DNA of 64,000 nucleotides from Leptospira kemamanensis. GTDB taxonomy: Bacteria; Spirochaetota; Leptospiria; Leptospirales; Leptospiraceae. Position 1 is the first letter of the stretch, and each line of letters opens with the position of its first letter. Below are positions 28,035-38,514 of this stretch, piece by piece. The translations under genes and the position numbers were made by a program. Location: assembly GCF_004769665.1 (NCBI RefSeq), contig NZ_RQGG01000028.1:1-64000 (forward strand). The letters run 5' to 3'. The notes under the pieces were generated by a model. That model saw only the letters and a list, made by a program, of their open reading frames with translations, did not search any database and was not told the DNA's origin.

Positions 28035-28387
28035 TCATCACTGTTTGCAAAGGCAAAATCCATAGAGCCGTCGTTACTGAGGCGGAACTCCACTACGAAG
28101 GTAGCCTCACCGTCGACCAAGACCTAATGGATATGGCTGGTATGAAACCCTATGAACAAGTCAGTGTGGTGAACGTGAATAACGGTGCCCGATTCGAAAC
28201 CTACCTCATCGTAGGAGAACGGGGTTCTGGAACCATTTGTCTGAATGGAGCCGCCGCTCGTCTTGGGATGAAGGGAGACAAAGTCATCATCATCACCTAT
28301 GGCCAAGTGGAGGAAAAAGACCTTTCGGCTGACTACAAACCCAAGGTTGTCTTCGTGGATGAGAACAATCGTCCGAAAAAAGCCTAA
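28031..28387 (+). CDS. panD: Aspartate 1-decarboxylase
   Basis: The 118-residue proenzyme matches PanD closely. [15 protein letters not shown] contains the self-cleavage site between Gly24 and Ser25, which yields the pyruvoyl cofactor. K9, R54 and ERGSG in the middle and [17 protein letters not shown] at the end also fit. It makes beta-alanine for pantothenate and CoA. It is translationally coupled to the Panacea-like gene. I see no PanM-type acetyltransferase gene nearby, so maturation may be autonomous as in most bacteria. Confidence 0.95.
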   Translation: MIITVCKGKIHRAVVTEAELHYEGSLTVDQDLMDMAGMKPYEQVSVVNVNNGARFETYLIVGERGSGTICLNGAAARLGMKGDKVIIITYGQVEEKDLSADYKPKVVFVDENNRPKKA

Positions 28388-28452
28388 TTTCCCTAATTTT
28401 TCTGGGACATTTCTTCGATACTAACTGTATAAACCAAATTGGTAGTCGGAAC

Positions 28453-29307
28453 ATGAACAAAACAATATTCGCTCTTTCATTCACCCTCCTCACTTGTGCT
28501 CTCTTTGCACAAGAATCAGGGAATCCACAAGGGACACAAGTTTCCGCCGCTTCTTCCAAAGACAACCGGGACATGTATCCTCTCTCCATGTATGATGCTA
28601 GAATCCGTTTAAAGAACGTAAGTTTTGTTAGACGACATGCTGACACAGGGAAAGGTGAATTTTTAGATGTGCAAGTGGAATTGGAATCCAGAGTTCCTGA
28701 AGACCAAGAATATTCTATTTTTGTATTAGCAGGTTTCGAAGGAGACCGAGTCAATAAAGACGAAAGAAGACTCGTTCCTTATCCAGCGTGGCGTAAAGCT
28801 GACCCTGAAAAAGACGAAAGAACTTTATACTTCTCAAATGTAATGCCTACACAATTTACTGCCAAAGAAATTTGGGGTGAAGAAACTTATGCAAAGAAAA
28901 GAGAAGAAATGGAAAAACGCCACTTTGCCGGATTTGAAGCAGAAATGCCAGAACCTACTTTTACAGAAGTAGTGGATTACCTTTGTAAAAACAATGCAAA
29001 AGCTCTCCCCTTCACTCTGTTTGGTGAAACTGGTCCTTCCAAAGAAAAACAAGTGATTTATAATTACGTAGCACAAACTGCAGATGAAAAGAAACGCCAA
29101 GTGCACGAAACATTACCAAAACACACGTATACAATTTACAATAACAAATACAAAACAACAATCACAAGCCACCACTACACTCAGTACAGACCAAATTTTT
29201 TAAGTTTTAACAAAGTAGCGGTTCTTGTGTTTGATACAAAAAAACAAACCAACAGTTTGTTATTCCGTAAGTTCATTGATATTTCTGATTTAAAGATTAC
29301 CTACTAA
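28453..29307 (+). CDS. Exported protein of unknown function
   Basis: The 284-residue protein begins with a signal peptide (residues 1-19, ending ALFAQ) and is otherwise hydrophilic, with one Cys in the mature part. I do not recognise the family. The C-terminal part is rich in Tyr, Thr and Lys (HTYTIYNNKYKTTITSHHYT) and may form beta strands. It is probably periplasmic. The 65-base gap from panD allows its own promoter, and a strong hairpin follows its stop codon. Confidence 0.7.
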   Translation: MNKTIFALSFTLLTCALFAQESGNPQGTQVSAASSKDNRDMYPLSMYDARIRLKNVSFVRRHADTGKGEFLDVQVELESRVPEDQEYSIFVLAGFEGDRVNKDERRLVPYPAWRKADPEKDERTLYFSNVMPTQFTAKEIWGEETYAKKREEMEKRHFAGFEAEMPEPTFTEVVDYLCKNNAKALPFTLFGETGPSKEKQVIYNYVAQTADEKKRQVHETLPKHTYTIYNNKYKTTITSHHYTQYRPNFLSFNKVAVLVFDTKKQTNSLLFRKFIDISDLKITY

Positions 29308-29330
29308 CAGGTTCCAATTTGTTCCCATCC

Positions 29331-29354
29331 TCCAAGGCCATCACTGGTCTTGGA
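29331..29354 (+). terminator. Strong hairpin after the exported-protein gene
   Basis: TCCAAGGCCA pairs with TGGTCTTGGA (one G-T pair) around a TCAC loop, 24 bases after the stop codon. No T-run follows, so it may be an mRNA 3' stabiliser rather than an intrinsic terminator. The rest of the 29308-29534 gap shows nothing else. Confidence 0.4.
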
Positions 29355-29534
29355 CGGATACCTTAATTTATTCTCATCTCCCATTTCGATTCCAAATCAC
29401 TTAAAATTCCAATCGTTTCATTTCCAAAGGAAAAAAGAATTCCAAACCCATTTCCATTGGATTCGGATTGGTTTCATTTTTTAATACGGGAGCAAAAACC
29501 ACAAAGTGATTGGTTTTTGTTGTTCTGGTTTGGA

Positions 29535-29747
29535 TTAGTGGTCTGTGCCTTCAGGGCGAATGGGTGGGAATTGTTCCGAAGCTCGCACTCGCCACTCGTC
29601 TTCCGGGTGGTTTAGGTGTAACCAACCGTTCGCAAAGTCCCAACGCCCGTCCAAATCCAAAAAATCCCAGAAAATAGCCTGGTTCATGTATTTGTAGGTA
29701 TCGAGTAAATCGAGAAGATCCCGTCGTTTGCGGGGAGAGTTTTCCAT
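29535..29747 (-). CDS. Small Trp/Asp-rich protein, unknown
   Basis: This 70-residue frame has a protein-like composition with five Trp and many Asp (for example MNQAIFWDFLDLDGRWDFAN) and a TGGA-type weak SD before the ATG. It lies alone on the minus strand between two plus-strand genes. A longer overlapping frame (29551-29799) has less protein-like composition and was not chosen. I recognise no family; it may be a genus-specific small protein. Confidence 0.45.
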   Translation of the reverse strand: MENSPRKRRDLLDLLDTYKYMNQAIFWDFLDLDGRWDFANGWLHLNHPEDEWRVRASEQFPPIRPEGTDH

Positions 29748-29820
29748 TTGATTCCAGTTTCGGCAAACTCTGGCCCAGGTCGACGTTTTTTATGGACAAA
29801 TCCAGGTCTTTCTGCCGAAA

Positions 29821-30642
29821 ATGAAACCAGACATGGCCATCACGAAGGAAAAAAAAGCGGACTTCAATGACAAATTGGTAGATTTCAAAAACTACCTCGA
29901 AGAGTTAAAAAAAGAAGCCAATATTTTCAAAGTACAAGCCAAAAAAAGTAAGGACATGGAACCTTATTTTAATATCTCCCTTGCCATCAATTCGATCAAA
30001 ACGATTAACACCTGTATTGTGATCAATGAACTTTCCACAGCCATTCTCGAGATCAACAATAACAACTACTTAGAAACTGCTAGAAAAGAAATTTATAACT
30101 GTATCTCTTACATCGAAAAAACCGTTGGGAACAATGTGGACGGATCCCTTTCTGAAAACAAAGAACAACTTGCGAAGATCGAAAGATTCACTCCTACACA
30201 ACGATTGAACTTAATCAAAGGTTTGCTCCAGGCGATGAAAAAAACGGTCACTGCCTTTGGTACCAATTCGAAGTGGAAATGGTCTTGGCCAGACATCAAC
30301 TTCCGTGTTGCGGCATGTACGAAAAATTTATTCGATTTCATCGCCTATGAAAAAGAACAAGACCTCGAAAATCCCTATTATTATATCCGAAAAGAACACT
30401 TTAACCTGATCATCGAACTTGCCAACCAAGCGGCCCAGGACTATCGTTCCAAATTCGAAATGTCAACACAAGATTCCACAGATTTGAAACATTCCGTGGA
30501 AATGTTGGAGATGAACCGTAAAATTTTCCAAATTACAGGCGAAAATGAAGATTTGGAAAAAACCAAAACACTGATTGAGTCTTTCCAACAAAAGATCACC
30601 GACCTCGAATCCGACGATAAAAAGAAAAAAAAGAAACAATAA
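29821..30642 (+). CDS. Helical cytoplasmic protein, unknown
   Basis: The 273-residue protein is almost entirely helical and charged, without signal peptide or membrane helix, and ends in a poly-Lys run. [23 protein letters not shown] near residue 150 is the most distinctive segment. I do not recognise the family. The start could be the first ATG or the one four codons later; neither has a good SD. trxA follows after 72 bases with its own SD. Confidence 0.6.
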   Translation: MKPDMAITKEKKADFNDKLVDFKNYLEELKKEANIFKVQAKKSKDMEPYFNISLAINSIKTINTCIVINELSTAILEINNNNYLETARKEIYNCISYIEKTVGNNVDGSLSENKEQLAKIERFTPTQRLNLIKGLLQAMKKTVTAFGTNSKWKWSWPDINFRVAACTKNLFDFIAYEKEQDLENPYYYIRKEHFNLIIELANQAAQDYRSKFEMSTQDSTDLKHSVEMLEMNRKIFQITGENEDLEKTKTLIESFQQKITDLESDDKKKKKKQ

Positions 30643-30714
30643 TCGACGATTTTCCCTAGAATCCCCAGTCTAGTTTATAGAAAGGTTATACGTTTCAAAA
30701 GGAGATTTCGAAAT

Positions 30715-31026
30715 ATGGCACTTACAGAAATCAATGACGCCAATTTCAAACAAGAAACTGCGAATGGCGTGGTTTTAGTAGATTGTTGGGCAGAATGGTG
30801 CGGACCTTGTAGAATGGTAGCTCCTGTTCTTGACGAACTTTCACAAGAAATGGCAGATATCAAAATTACAAAACTAAACGTTGATTTCAACCAGAAGACA
30901 GCGCAGGAACTTGGAATCCAATCCATCCCTACTCTTCTTCTCTATAAAGATGGAGTTTTAGTAGATAAAGCAATTGGTGCTTTACCAAAACCGCAAATTA
31001 AAAAATTTATAGAAAATCACAAGTAG
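30715..31026 (+). CDS. trxA: Thioredoxin
   Basis: The 103-residue protein has the active site WAEWCGPCRMVAPV (C29, C32), the conserved cis-Pro in IQSIPTLLLYKDG and standard length. AAAGGAG lies ten bases before the ATG. It is the general cytoplasmic disulfide reductase. It is followed by the metallo-beta-lactamase/cNMP-binding gene after 18 bases, likely in one transcript. Confidence 0.95.
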   Translation: MALTEINDANFKQETANGVVLVDCWAEWCGPCRMVAPVLDELSQEMADIKITKLNVDFNQKTAQELGIQSIPTLLLYKDGVLVDKAIGALPKPQIKKFIENHK

Positions 31027-31044
31027 GAAATAAATTATCCCCTA

Positions 31045-33198
31045 ATGGTCAGTTCCGAACCGAATGGTTTTACAGCACTCCCTAGAGGGGGATATTTAGT
31101 CGATACTTCAGAAGGGTACATCCAGTTCGGATCCCCTCCTGAGACAATTAAAGACACCATGGGGCTCGAAAAAAAGACCCCTTTGGTGTTTGTCCTCCCC
31201 AATAAGTTCTTCCATGTGGAAAAAGGCATCTCGATTGCCGAACTTGAATTTCCCATTTATTTTAATTTCTTCTTTCGCGGTGGCAAAAAAACTTTTATTG
31301 TTTGTTCCGCAGAACAAAAAGAACAGCTAACCATTGTTCTTGGGGAATCCCTTATGGGACCTCAAGAAGTAAACTTATCTTCCGAATTTATCGATGGGGC
31401 AGACAGTTTTGGTTTCCCTGACATCAAAGCAGAAATGGCCTACTTTCGTAGTTACAAAACCATGGAAGAAGTGGTGGAGTTTGTTTTGTTTGATGAATCC
31501 CACAAAGCAAAGTTTGGTGGGATCACTATAGAGCAACTTCCTTCAAACGAATTCCTTGTTGTAGATGGCGATAAAAAAATCAAAATCCCTGGGGAAGTAG
31601 ACTTCCATGTCAAATATGATATTGGAAAACGTTTGGAAGAACCATTCCAACCACCGCTCATTGGAATCACTTGCCTGGGACCATCTCATGGTTTTGATCC
31701 GACAGACAACACTTCAGGTTTTATCATTTGGTTGAATGGCCAAGGGATCATGGTGGATCCACCCGTAAACTCAACCGAGTGGTTAAGGGAATCGAACGTA
31801 AATCCTAAGTTCATCAACTCCATCATTCTCACACATTGCCATGCAGACCATGATGCTGGAACTTTCCAAAAAATCTTGGAAGAATCCAAAATCACGATTT
31901 ATGCAACCGCAACGGTGATGGAATCATTCCTCAAAAAATACTGTAGTCTCACAAAAATTCCACGGAAGGAAATCACAGATTTATTTGATTTTATCCCAGT
32001 CGTCATTGGTAGACCCACAATCATCAATGGTGGTGAGTTTTATTTCCACTATGCTCTCCATTCCATTCCATCAGTTGGATTTGAATTCTTTTTCCAAGAC
32101 CAATCCTTTTATTATACTTCCGACCACTTAAATGACCCTGATGCTTTCGAGGATATGTACAAAAAAGGTGTGTTACCAGAGACAAGGTATCAGTTCCTAA
32201 AAGACTTTCCTTGGGATCGGAAAATCATTTACCACGAAGCAGGAGTCCCTCCTCTTCACACCAAAATCAGTTATTTGGCATCCCTTCCGGAAGAAGTACA
32301 AAAACGAATTACGGTCTATCATATCGCAGCCAAAGATATGCCCAAGGGAAACCACCTAACTCTCGCTAAGTTTGGGATTGAAAATACATTGTATCCGGAG
32401 ATCACTCCTCCCAAACACCAAGAAGCTTTCCAACTTCTAGAAATTTTATCTCAAATTGATATCTTCTCGGGATTTCCCATCGAGAAAGCAAAAGAGTTCT
32501 TACAAATTGTCAAAGAGGAACGATTCCGACGCGGAGAACAAATCATCAAAAAAGGAACCCATGGGGACAGATTCTTTATCATTGCCTCAGGAAATGTTCG
32601 GTTTGAAGGACTCTCCAGTGACCACTCTGCGGTGAAACGATATGGAACTTACGAATACTTTGGGGAAGCGTCCCTCATCCTCGACACTGTGCGCCAAGCG
32701 GATGTGTATGCGGAAACCGATGTCCTTGCTCTCACCATTGAAAAAACACGATTTTTCCAGTTCATCCGCGGATCCAAACTCCACGAAAACTTAATCAAAC
32801 TGAATAGCATCCGAGAGACCAATACTTGGAAAACCCTGACCGAATCCCAAACCTTCCGAGGTCTTACGAGTTACCAAGTCACCCAACTCGAACTCATTTT
32901 GAAACTGGAAACGGTGAAAAAGGAAGCAGTTCTCATTGAAGAAAACCAAACCTTTGAAAATGCCTATATTGTGCGATCGGGTACGGTTGTGGTCATGCAA
33001 AACCACAAAACCATCCGTGAACTCGGTGCTGGAGATTTTGTAGGGGAAATTTATTCTCTCACCAAAGGCCTACCTTCTCATTTCAGTTTTATCGCTTGGC
33101 CAGGGACGGAGCTCTACGTGCTTTCCCAAGAAGACGCCATCCAGTACATCAAGAAAAATCCTGGTGTCTATATGAAGCTGAACACTGTTTATAATTGA
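31045..33198 (+). CDS. Metallo-beta-lactamase fold fused to two cyclic-nucleotide-binding domains
   Basis: The 717-residue protein has an N-terminal domain of unknown type (1-210), a metallo-beta-lactamase domain with THCHADHDAG near 263-272, and two tandem cNMP-binding domains (about 470-590 and 600-710). The first has FGEASLILDTVRQADV with the Glu and Arg of a phosphate-binding cassette. The second has FVGEIYSLTKGLPSHF and lacks the Arg, so it may not bind a cyclic nucleotide. It resembles a hydrolase (phosphodiesterase or RNase-Z-like fold) gated by cAMP or cGMP. No signal peptide is visible. The substrate is unknown. Confidence 0.8.
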   Translation: MVSSEPNGFTALPRGGYLVDTSEGYIQFGSPPETIKDTMGLEKKTPLVFVLPNKFFHVEKGISIAELEFPIYFNFFFRGGKKTFIVCSAEQKEQLTIVLGESLMGPQEVNLSSEFIDGADSFGFPDIKAEMAYFRSYKTMEEVVEFVLFDESHKAKFGGITIEQLPSNEFLVVDGDKKIKIPGEVDFHVKYDIGKRLEEPFQPPLIGITCLGPSHGFDPTDNTSGFIIWLNGQGIMVDPPVNSTEWLRESNVNPKFINSIILTHCHADHDAGTFQKILEESKITIYATATVMESFLKKYCSLTKIPRKEITDLFDFIPVVIGRPTIINGGEFYFHYALHSIPSVGFEFFFQDQSFYYTSDHLNDPDAFEDMYKKGVLPETRYQFLKDFPWDRKIIYHEAGVPPLHTKISYLASLPEEVQKRITVYHIAAKDMPKGNHLTLAKFGIENTLYPEITPPKHQEAFQLLEILSQIDIFSGFPIEKAKEFLQIVKEERFRRGEQIIKKGTHGDRFFIIASGNVRFEGLSSDHSAVKRYGTYEYFGEASLILDTVRQADVYAETDVLALTIEKTRFFQFIRGSKLHENLIKLNSIRETNTWKTLTESQTFRGLTSYQVTQLELILKLETVKKEAVLIEENQTFENAYIVRSGTVVVMQNHKTIRELGAGDFVGEIYSLTKGLPSHFSFIAWPGTELYVLSQEDAIQYIKKNPGVYMKLNTVYN

Positions 33199-33249
33199 CC
33201 TCATTTCGCCATTTCTGTAACATTTCCATATCAAGGAGTCACAAATTTT

Positions 33250-34380
33250 ATGGAGCGTATCCTCCCCTTTACTGAAGAACACCACCAATTCCGCGAGATG
33301 GCTCGGAAATTTTTTGAAACAGAAGTAAAACCACACCACGAAACATGGGAAAAAAACCATATCGTACCAAAAGAAGTTTGGAGAAAGGCCGGTGAAAACG
33401 GACTGCTTTGCCCCGATGTTCCTGCAGAATACGGTGGCTCTGGAGCTGACTTTCTTTATAATATCATCATCATCGAAGAATCTTCTCGTGTTGGAAATAG
33501 TGGATTTTTTATTTCCCTCCATAATGATGTGATCGCTCCTTACATTTCGACCTATGCGAACGACGAACAAAAGAAACGTTGGTTGCCAAAATGTGCTTCT
33601 GGAGAATCCATCCTTGCGGTTGCGATGACAGAACCTGGTGCTGGTTCCGATTTAAAATCCCTTCGTACAAGTGCTGTTGATAAGGGTGATCACTTTGTGG
33701 TCAACGGACAAAAAACCTTTATCTCTAACGGACAATTGGCGGACCTCATCATCACGGCAGTGAAACATGATAACGGAACCATTTCCCTTGTCATGATCGA
33801 AGAAGGTATGAAAGGATTCGAACGTGGTCGTAACTTAGACAAAATTGGACTCAAAGCTCAAGATACTTCTGAGTTATATTTCAATGATGTGATTGTTCCG
33901 AAGACAAATCTCATCGGCAAACAAGGACAAGGGTTTCGTTACCTCATGCAAAAACTCGCACAAGAACGTTTGGTTCTTGCAGTTGCCGCTGTGGAAGCAA
34001 CAAGACTTGTACAAACCATCACCCTCCAATACATCAAAGAAAGAAAAGCATTTGGTCAAAAGATTGGATCGTTCCAAAACACTAAATTCAAAATGGCAGA
34101 GATGGCAACTGAGTTAGAAATGGCACAAGTTTTCTGTGACAAAGTGGTCATGGAACACATGAAAGGCGAAAACACGACTGCAGAAGCTTCTATGTGCAAA
34201 TGGTATGCGACAGAAATGCAAAAACGCCACACGGATGAGTGTTTACAATTCTTTGGTGGGTATGGTTATATGATGGAGTATCCAATTGCAAGAGCGTATC
34301 TCGATGCAAGGATCCAAACAATCTATGCAGGAACCACTGAGATCATGAAAGAAATCATTGGAAGAAGTTTAGGTCTTTAG
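33250..34380 (+). CDS. Acyl-CoA dehydrogenase
   Basis: The 376-residue flavoprotein has the family signatures AMTEPGAGSDLKSLRT near residue 124 (FAD/substrate) and QFFGGYGYMMEYPIARAYLD near 335. The catalytic Glu is expected in YAGTTEIMKEIIGRSLGL at the C-terminus. It performs the first beta-oxidation step, passing electrons to ETF. Chain-length preference is not readable. A clear intrinsic terminator follows 60 bases after the stop. Confidence 0.93.
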   Translation: MERILPFTEEHHQFREMARKFFETEVKPHHETWEKNHIVPKEVWRKAGENGLLCPDVPAEYGGSGADFLYNIIIIEESSRVGNSGFFISLHNDVIAPYISTYANDEQKKRWLPKCASGESILAVAMTEPGAGSDLKSLRTSAVDKGDHFVVNGQKTFISNGQLADLIITAVKHDNGTISLVMIEEGMKGFERGRNLDKIGLKAQDTSELYFNDVIVPKTNLIGKQGQGFRYLMQKLAQERLVLAVAAVEATRLVQTITLQYIKERKAFGQKIGSFQNTKFKMAEMATELEMAQVFCDKVVMEHMKGENTTAEASMCKWYATEMQKRHTDECLQFFGGYGYMMEYPIARAYLDARIQTIYAGTTEIMKEIIGRSLGL

Positions 34381-34439
34381 TTCCCACTCTGCCAAAATTT
34401 ACCAGTTTCTAATTGAAACTAAATGAAAACCTTTTAGAG

Positions 34440-34465
34440 AACCCGGTCAAGTGACCGGGTTTTTT
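34440..34465 (+). terminator. Rho-independent terminator
   Basis: AACCCGGTC pairs perfectly with GACCGGGTT around an AAGT loop, followed by six T. It ends the acyl-CoA dehydrogenase transcript and protects the convergent thiC gene. Confidence 0.9.
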
Positions 34466-34495
34466 GATATCCACAAAACCGATAAACTCTACCAA

Positions 34496-36079
<1,584 letters not shown>

Positions 36080-36092
36080 TCATACAACCAAA

Positions 36093-36107
36093 ACCAATGG
36101 AATTGGT
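36093..36107 (-). promoter_or_regulatory. Hairpin in the thiC leader, possible expression platform
   Basis: ACCAAT and ATTGGT form a six-bp stem with a three-base loop 24 bases after the aptamer on the thiC transcript, followed by TTTTGG. It could be part of the riboswitch switch helix. The T-run is weak, so translation control is as likely as termination. Confidence 0.35.
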
Positions 36108-36130
36108 CACTCAAACGATGGGTCTTTTTC

Positions 36131-36225
36131 CGTTTCCCTTCGCAAGCATTACCAAGATCAGGTTCAAAAAGGGTATTTCTCAGCCGAATTTTTGGATCAC
36201 CAAAAACCTTAGGCACCCCTAACGG
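36131..36225 (-). promoter_or_regulatory. TPP (THI-box) riboswitch
   Basis: Read on the minus strand, the element has AGGGGTGCC, then GGCTGAGAAATACCC and TGAACCTGATCTTGGTAATG with TTGCGAAGGGAAA. These are the conserved CUGAGA and ACCUGAUC...GGUAAUGC boxes of the thiamine pyrophosphate aptamer in the right order. It lies 126 bases upstream of thiC, giving feedback control by TPP. Confidence 0.95.
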
Positions 36226-36233
36226 TTATCTCT

Positions 36234-36262
36234 TATAGAAAGGGATTTCCATTTTTTGACAA
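36234..36262 (-). promoter_or_regulatory. Sigma-70-type promoter of thiC
   Basis: TTGTCA (-35, 36257-36262) and TCTATA (-10, 36234-36239) are separated by 17 bases on the minus strand. Transcription would begin at about 36227, immediately before the TPP aptamer. Confidence 0.6.
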
Positions 36263-36267
36263 GAAAT

Positions 36268-37812
36268 TTAATTCCTAAGGGTTTCAGGTTTTTTCCCCGA
36301 TTCCTTTGTTTTATTTTTTCGAGGCAGATACTTTGCTTTCATTTGACTGTATTTGATTTTGGATAAAATATTTTTTTCCCATTCCTTCGGAAATTCCTCT
36401 CCCACAAAGAATCGAAACAATCGATAGACAAACGACATTTGTTTCCAATACACTAAATTTTTTGCATCACGGTAATAGTTTCGAAATCGTAAGTTGGATA
36501 AAAAACTCTTTTTCACAGACGGATATTTTTCCATCAAGGTTTCAAAGATATATAAGGTATGATCCCCTTCGTAGTCATGTTCGATGATTTTTTCCATCAC
36601 GATATTGGCCGAAGATATATCTTTTGATAAAAATACCCAAAAGAATGTAGAGTTAAAATAGTATTCACAAAACATCACATCGTCGGCATTTTGTAATGCT
36701 AAGATCACACGGTCATTCCCTGAATACATTGCTTGGTCGATGAGTAAAAAGCGACTGATAAAATTATCTCCCATCTTTAACATGGTGTACATAATTTCAA
36801 AATGTTGTTTGGCTTCTTTTGCCGCTTTTTCTTCCGAAATTTTTTCCGCTTTTGAAGTGAGTATCTGGTAAATTTTAACAAATTCCAAAATTGGAAAATT
36901 TTTATGGGACAGAGTGGAATGGATGGTTTCTAAAAATTCAATTTGGGGAAGATACGATTTGTTTCTGAGTTCATCGAACTTTGTATCCTCTACTTTTTGT
37001 TTCATCTCGAGGAAACGATCCGTCAATCCAGGTTCCAATTCTAGTAATTTGAGAACAATTTTCTCTTCAAAAAAACTGGCATATTCTAATTCTTTTTGAA
37101 TTGCATCCGTTGTATCATAGTACACCCAACCAAGTGTTGGCAAAAAAAAGTAAATTTCAGAATTGGCAAAACCATTTTCTAAATACTCCACCAATTCCTC
37201 ACGAAACTCTGGTTTGGTGTAAAATGGAGTTTCAAATTCTGACATCATGGAATGAATGAGAGATGTGGGAGAGGTATTTAATTCTTCGATTAGAATTTGA
37301 TGGAAGTCGGAAGTTTCTTTTTGAAAATTATCCACTAAAAAATTCTGGATATTCACAAAGGATCTTGCGGCAATTGCATTGTAAGCAAACGCATACTTTT
37401 CTTCGACTCGTTCCCCTGAATAAGATACGATGGCTAGTTCCACTTGCAATGGATCAATCCATGTTGGATCAGTTGGAAGTTCATTGGCTGACCCTTTCTC
37501 ATTTTTTCTAATGAAATAATAAATGGGCATGGCTAACTCATTATCCAAAAGATTTTGAATGAGAGAAACCATTCCTTTCCCATAAACTTTTAATTCATTT
37601 TCTTTGATTGTTTCTGCATTGAGTTGGAAAGCAAAATAACTTTGATTCAAATCAGGAACACATAACTTGCGTAAACTGGACAAAATCTTTGCCGCTTGGT
37701 CAGTTAACATCAATTCACGTTTATGGGAGTCGAACAAACTGTCCAAAAAGAGGGGTGTGTAAATTTTCAGTTGGTCTAAACGAGAAACGCCAGAAAGCCG
37801 GAACATTGTCAT
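36268..37812 (-). CDS. Helical protein of unknown function
   Basis: I do not recognise this protein of about 514 residues. It is mostly helical, with no signal peptide or convincing membrane helix, and ends in a basic Lys-rich tail. A coiled coil may lie around the KAEKISEEKAAKEAKQHFE segment near residue 330. The frame can start at 37839, but GTAGGTGG sits just before the ATG at 37812 and the next ATG at 37806, so I prefer 37812. The thiC promoter starts right after its stop codon, so it is a separate unit. Confidence 0.65.
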   Translation of the reverse strand: MTMFRLSGVSRLDQLKIYTPLFLDSLFDSHKRELMLTDQAAKILSSLRKLCVPDLNQSYFAFQLNAETIKENELKVYGKGMVSLIQNLLDNELAMPIYYFIRKNEKGSANELPTDPTWIDPLQVELAIVSYSGERVEEKYAFAYNAIAARSFVNIQNFLVDNFQKETSDFHQILIEELNTSPTSLIHSMMSEFETPFYTKPEFREELVEYLENGFANSEIYFFLPTLGWVYYDTTDAIQKELEYASFFEEKIVLKLLELEPGLTDRFLEMKQKVEDTKFDELRNKSYLPQIEFLETIHSTLSHKNFPILEFVKIYQILTSKAEKISEEKAAKEAKQHFEIMYTMLKMGDNFISRFLLIDQAMYSGNDRVILALQNADDVMFCEYYFNSTFFWVFLSKDISSANIVMEKIIEHDYEGDHTLYIFETLMEKYPSVKKSFLSNLRFRNYYRDAKNLVYWKQMSFVYRLFRFFVGEEFPKEWEKNILSKIKYSQMKAKYLPRKNKTKESGKKPETLRN

Positions 37813-38032
37813 AAATCCACCTACAACCCGCAAAACCATGGGATTGGTATGATTGTGATGGATTCAATTCAAATAGAATTATTCTAATTTACAATTGGAA
37901 TTTTAGAATATAAAGAAAAACGAATCTTCCGAATCACAAGCAGATCAAAACAGAATTTCCGAACAACAATCGAGTTTTTCAAAAATGCAAACAAAAAACA
38001 TCATTTAGGCGGGATTTACGATGAACGATCGT

Positions 38033-38404
38033 TTAATTTAAAACCCTTCCTTGGCGCACCATGCGGTTGATGTAGACTTGTAGATCTTGTTTTCCCTTTG
38101 GTCCCATCGCTGTAAACTGAACACCGTATATTCCAGATTCTTTTGATTTTTTCCCAATTTGTTTGATGACTCCTTTGGCAAGAAAGTCAGCCAAATCGCC
38201 TGGCAGAGCCACGAGGATTTCCACCGTTTCGTTCATATCCCATTCATCAAAATGGTTGGGAGCGACAATTCCCACCCCACCCATACTGATATCACTCGCT
38301 GTTAAAACGTCCAAAAGAGACGTTCCCATCAAGTGGATCTCCACAGGTTCAGATTCGAGGGGTTTGACACGGACATGTTTCCGTTTTTCTTGGATTGGCG
38401 CCAT
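38033..38404 (-). CDS. PilZ-domain protein
   Basis: The 123-residue protein is a stand-alone PilZ domain. It has the cyclic-di-GMP-binding RKHVR (an RxxxR motif, residues 8-12) and DISMGGVG (DxSxxG, near 38-44). It probably senses c-di-GMP and acts on a partner protein in motility or envelope functions. The 193-base gap beyond it (37840-38032) contains nothing I can identify. Confidence 0.85.
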   Translation of the reverse strand: MAPIQEKRKHVRVKPLESEPVEIHLMGTSLLDVLTASDISMGGVGIVAPNHFDEWDMNETVEILVALPGDLADFLAKGVIKQIGKKSKESGIYGVQFTAMGPKGKQDLQVYINRMVRQGRVLN

Positions 38405-38495
38405 TAGGAAAATTTGTCATAAAAATCTATCGTTGTAAACTCGGAAATTCTGGCTTCCTCAATTGTTAAGAAAGCATAGACCAAACTCCGATATT

Positions 38496-38504
38496 TGGTA
38501 TAAT
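38496..38504 (+). promoter_or_regulatory. Extended -10 promoter of the outer-membrane protein gene
   Basis: TGGTATAAT matches the extended -10 consensus TGNTATAAT exactly; no -35 is needed or obvious. Transcription should start about seven bases later, near 38511, leaving a leader of only three or four bases before the ATG at 38515. Confidence 0.6.
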
Positions 38505-38514
38505 AGGGTCTTGT

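Noticed and set aside
29551..29799. An 82-residue frame overlapping the small Trp/Asp-rich gene
   Set aside because: Composition is less protein-like and it overlaps the better candidate in the same strand.
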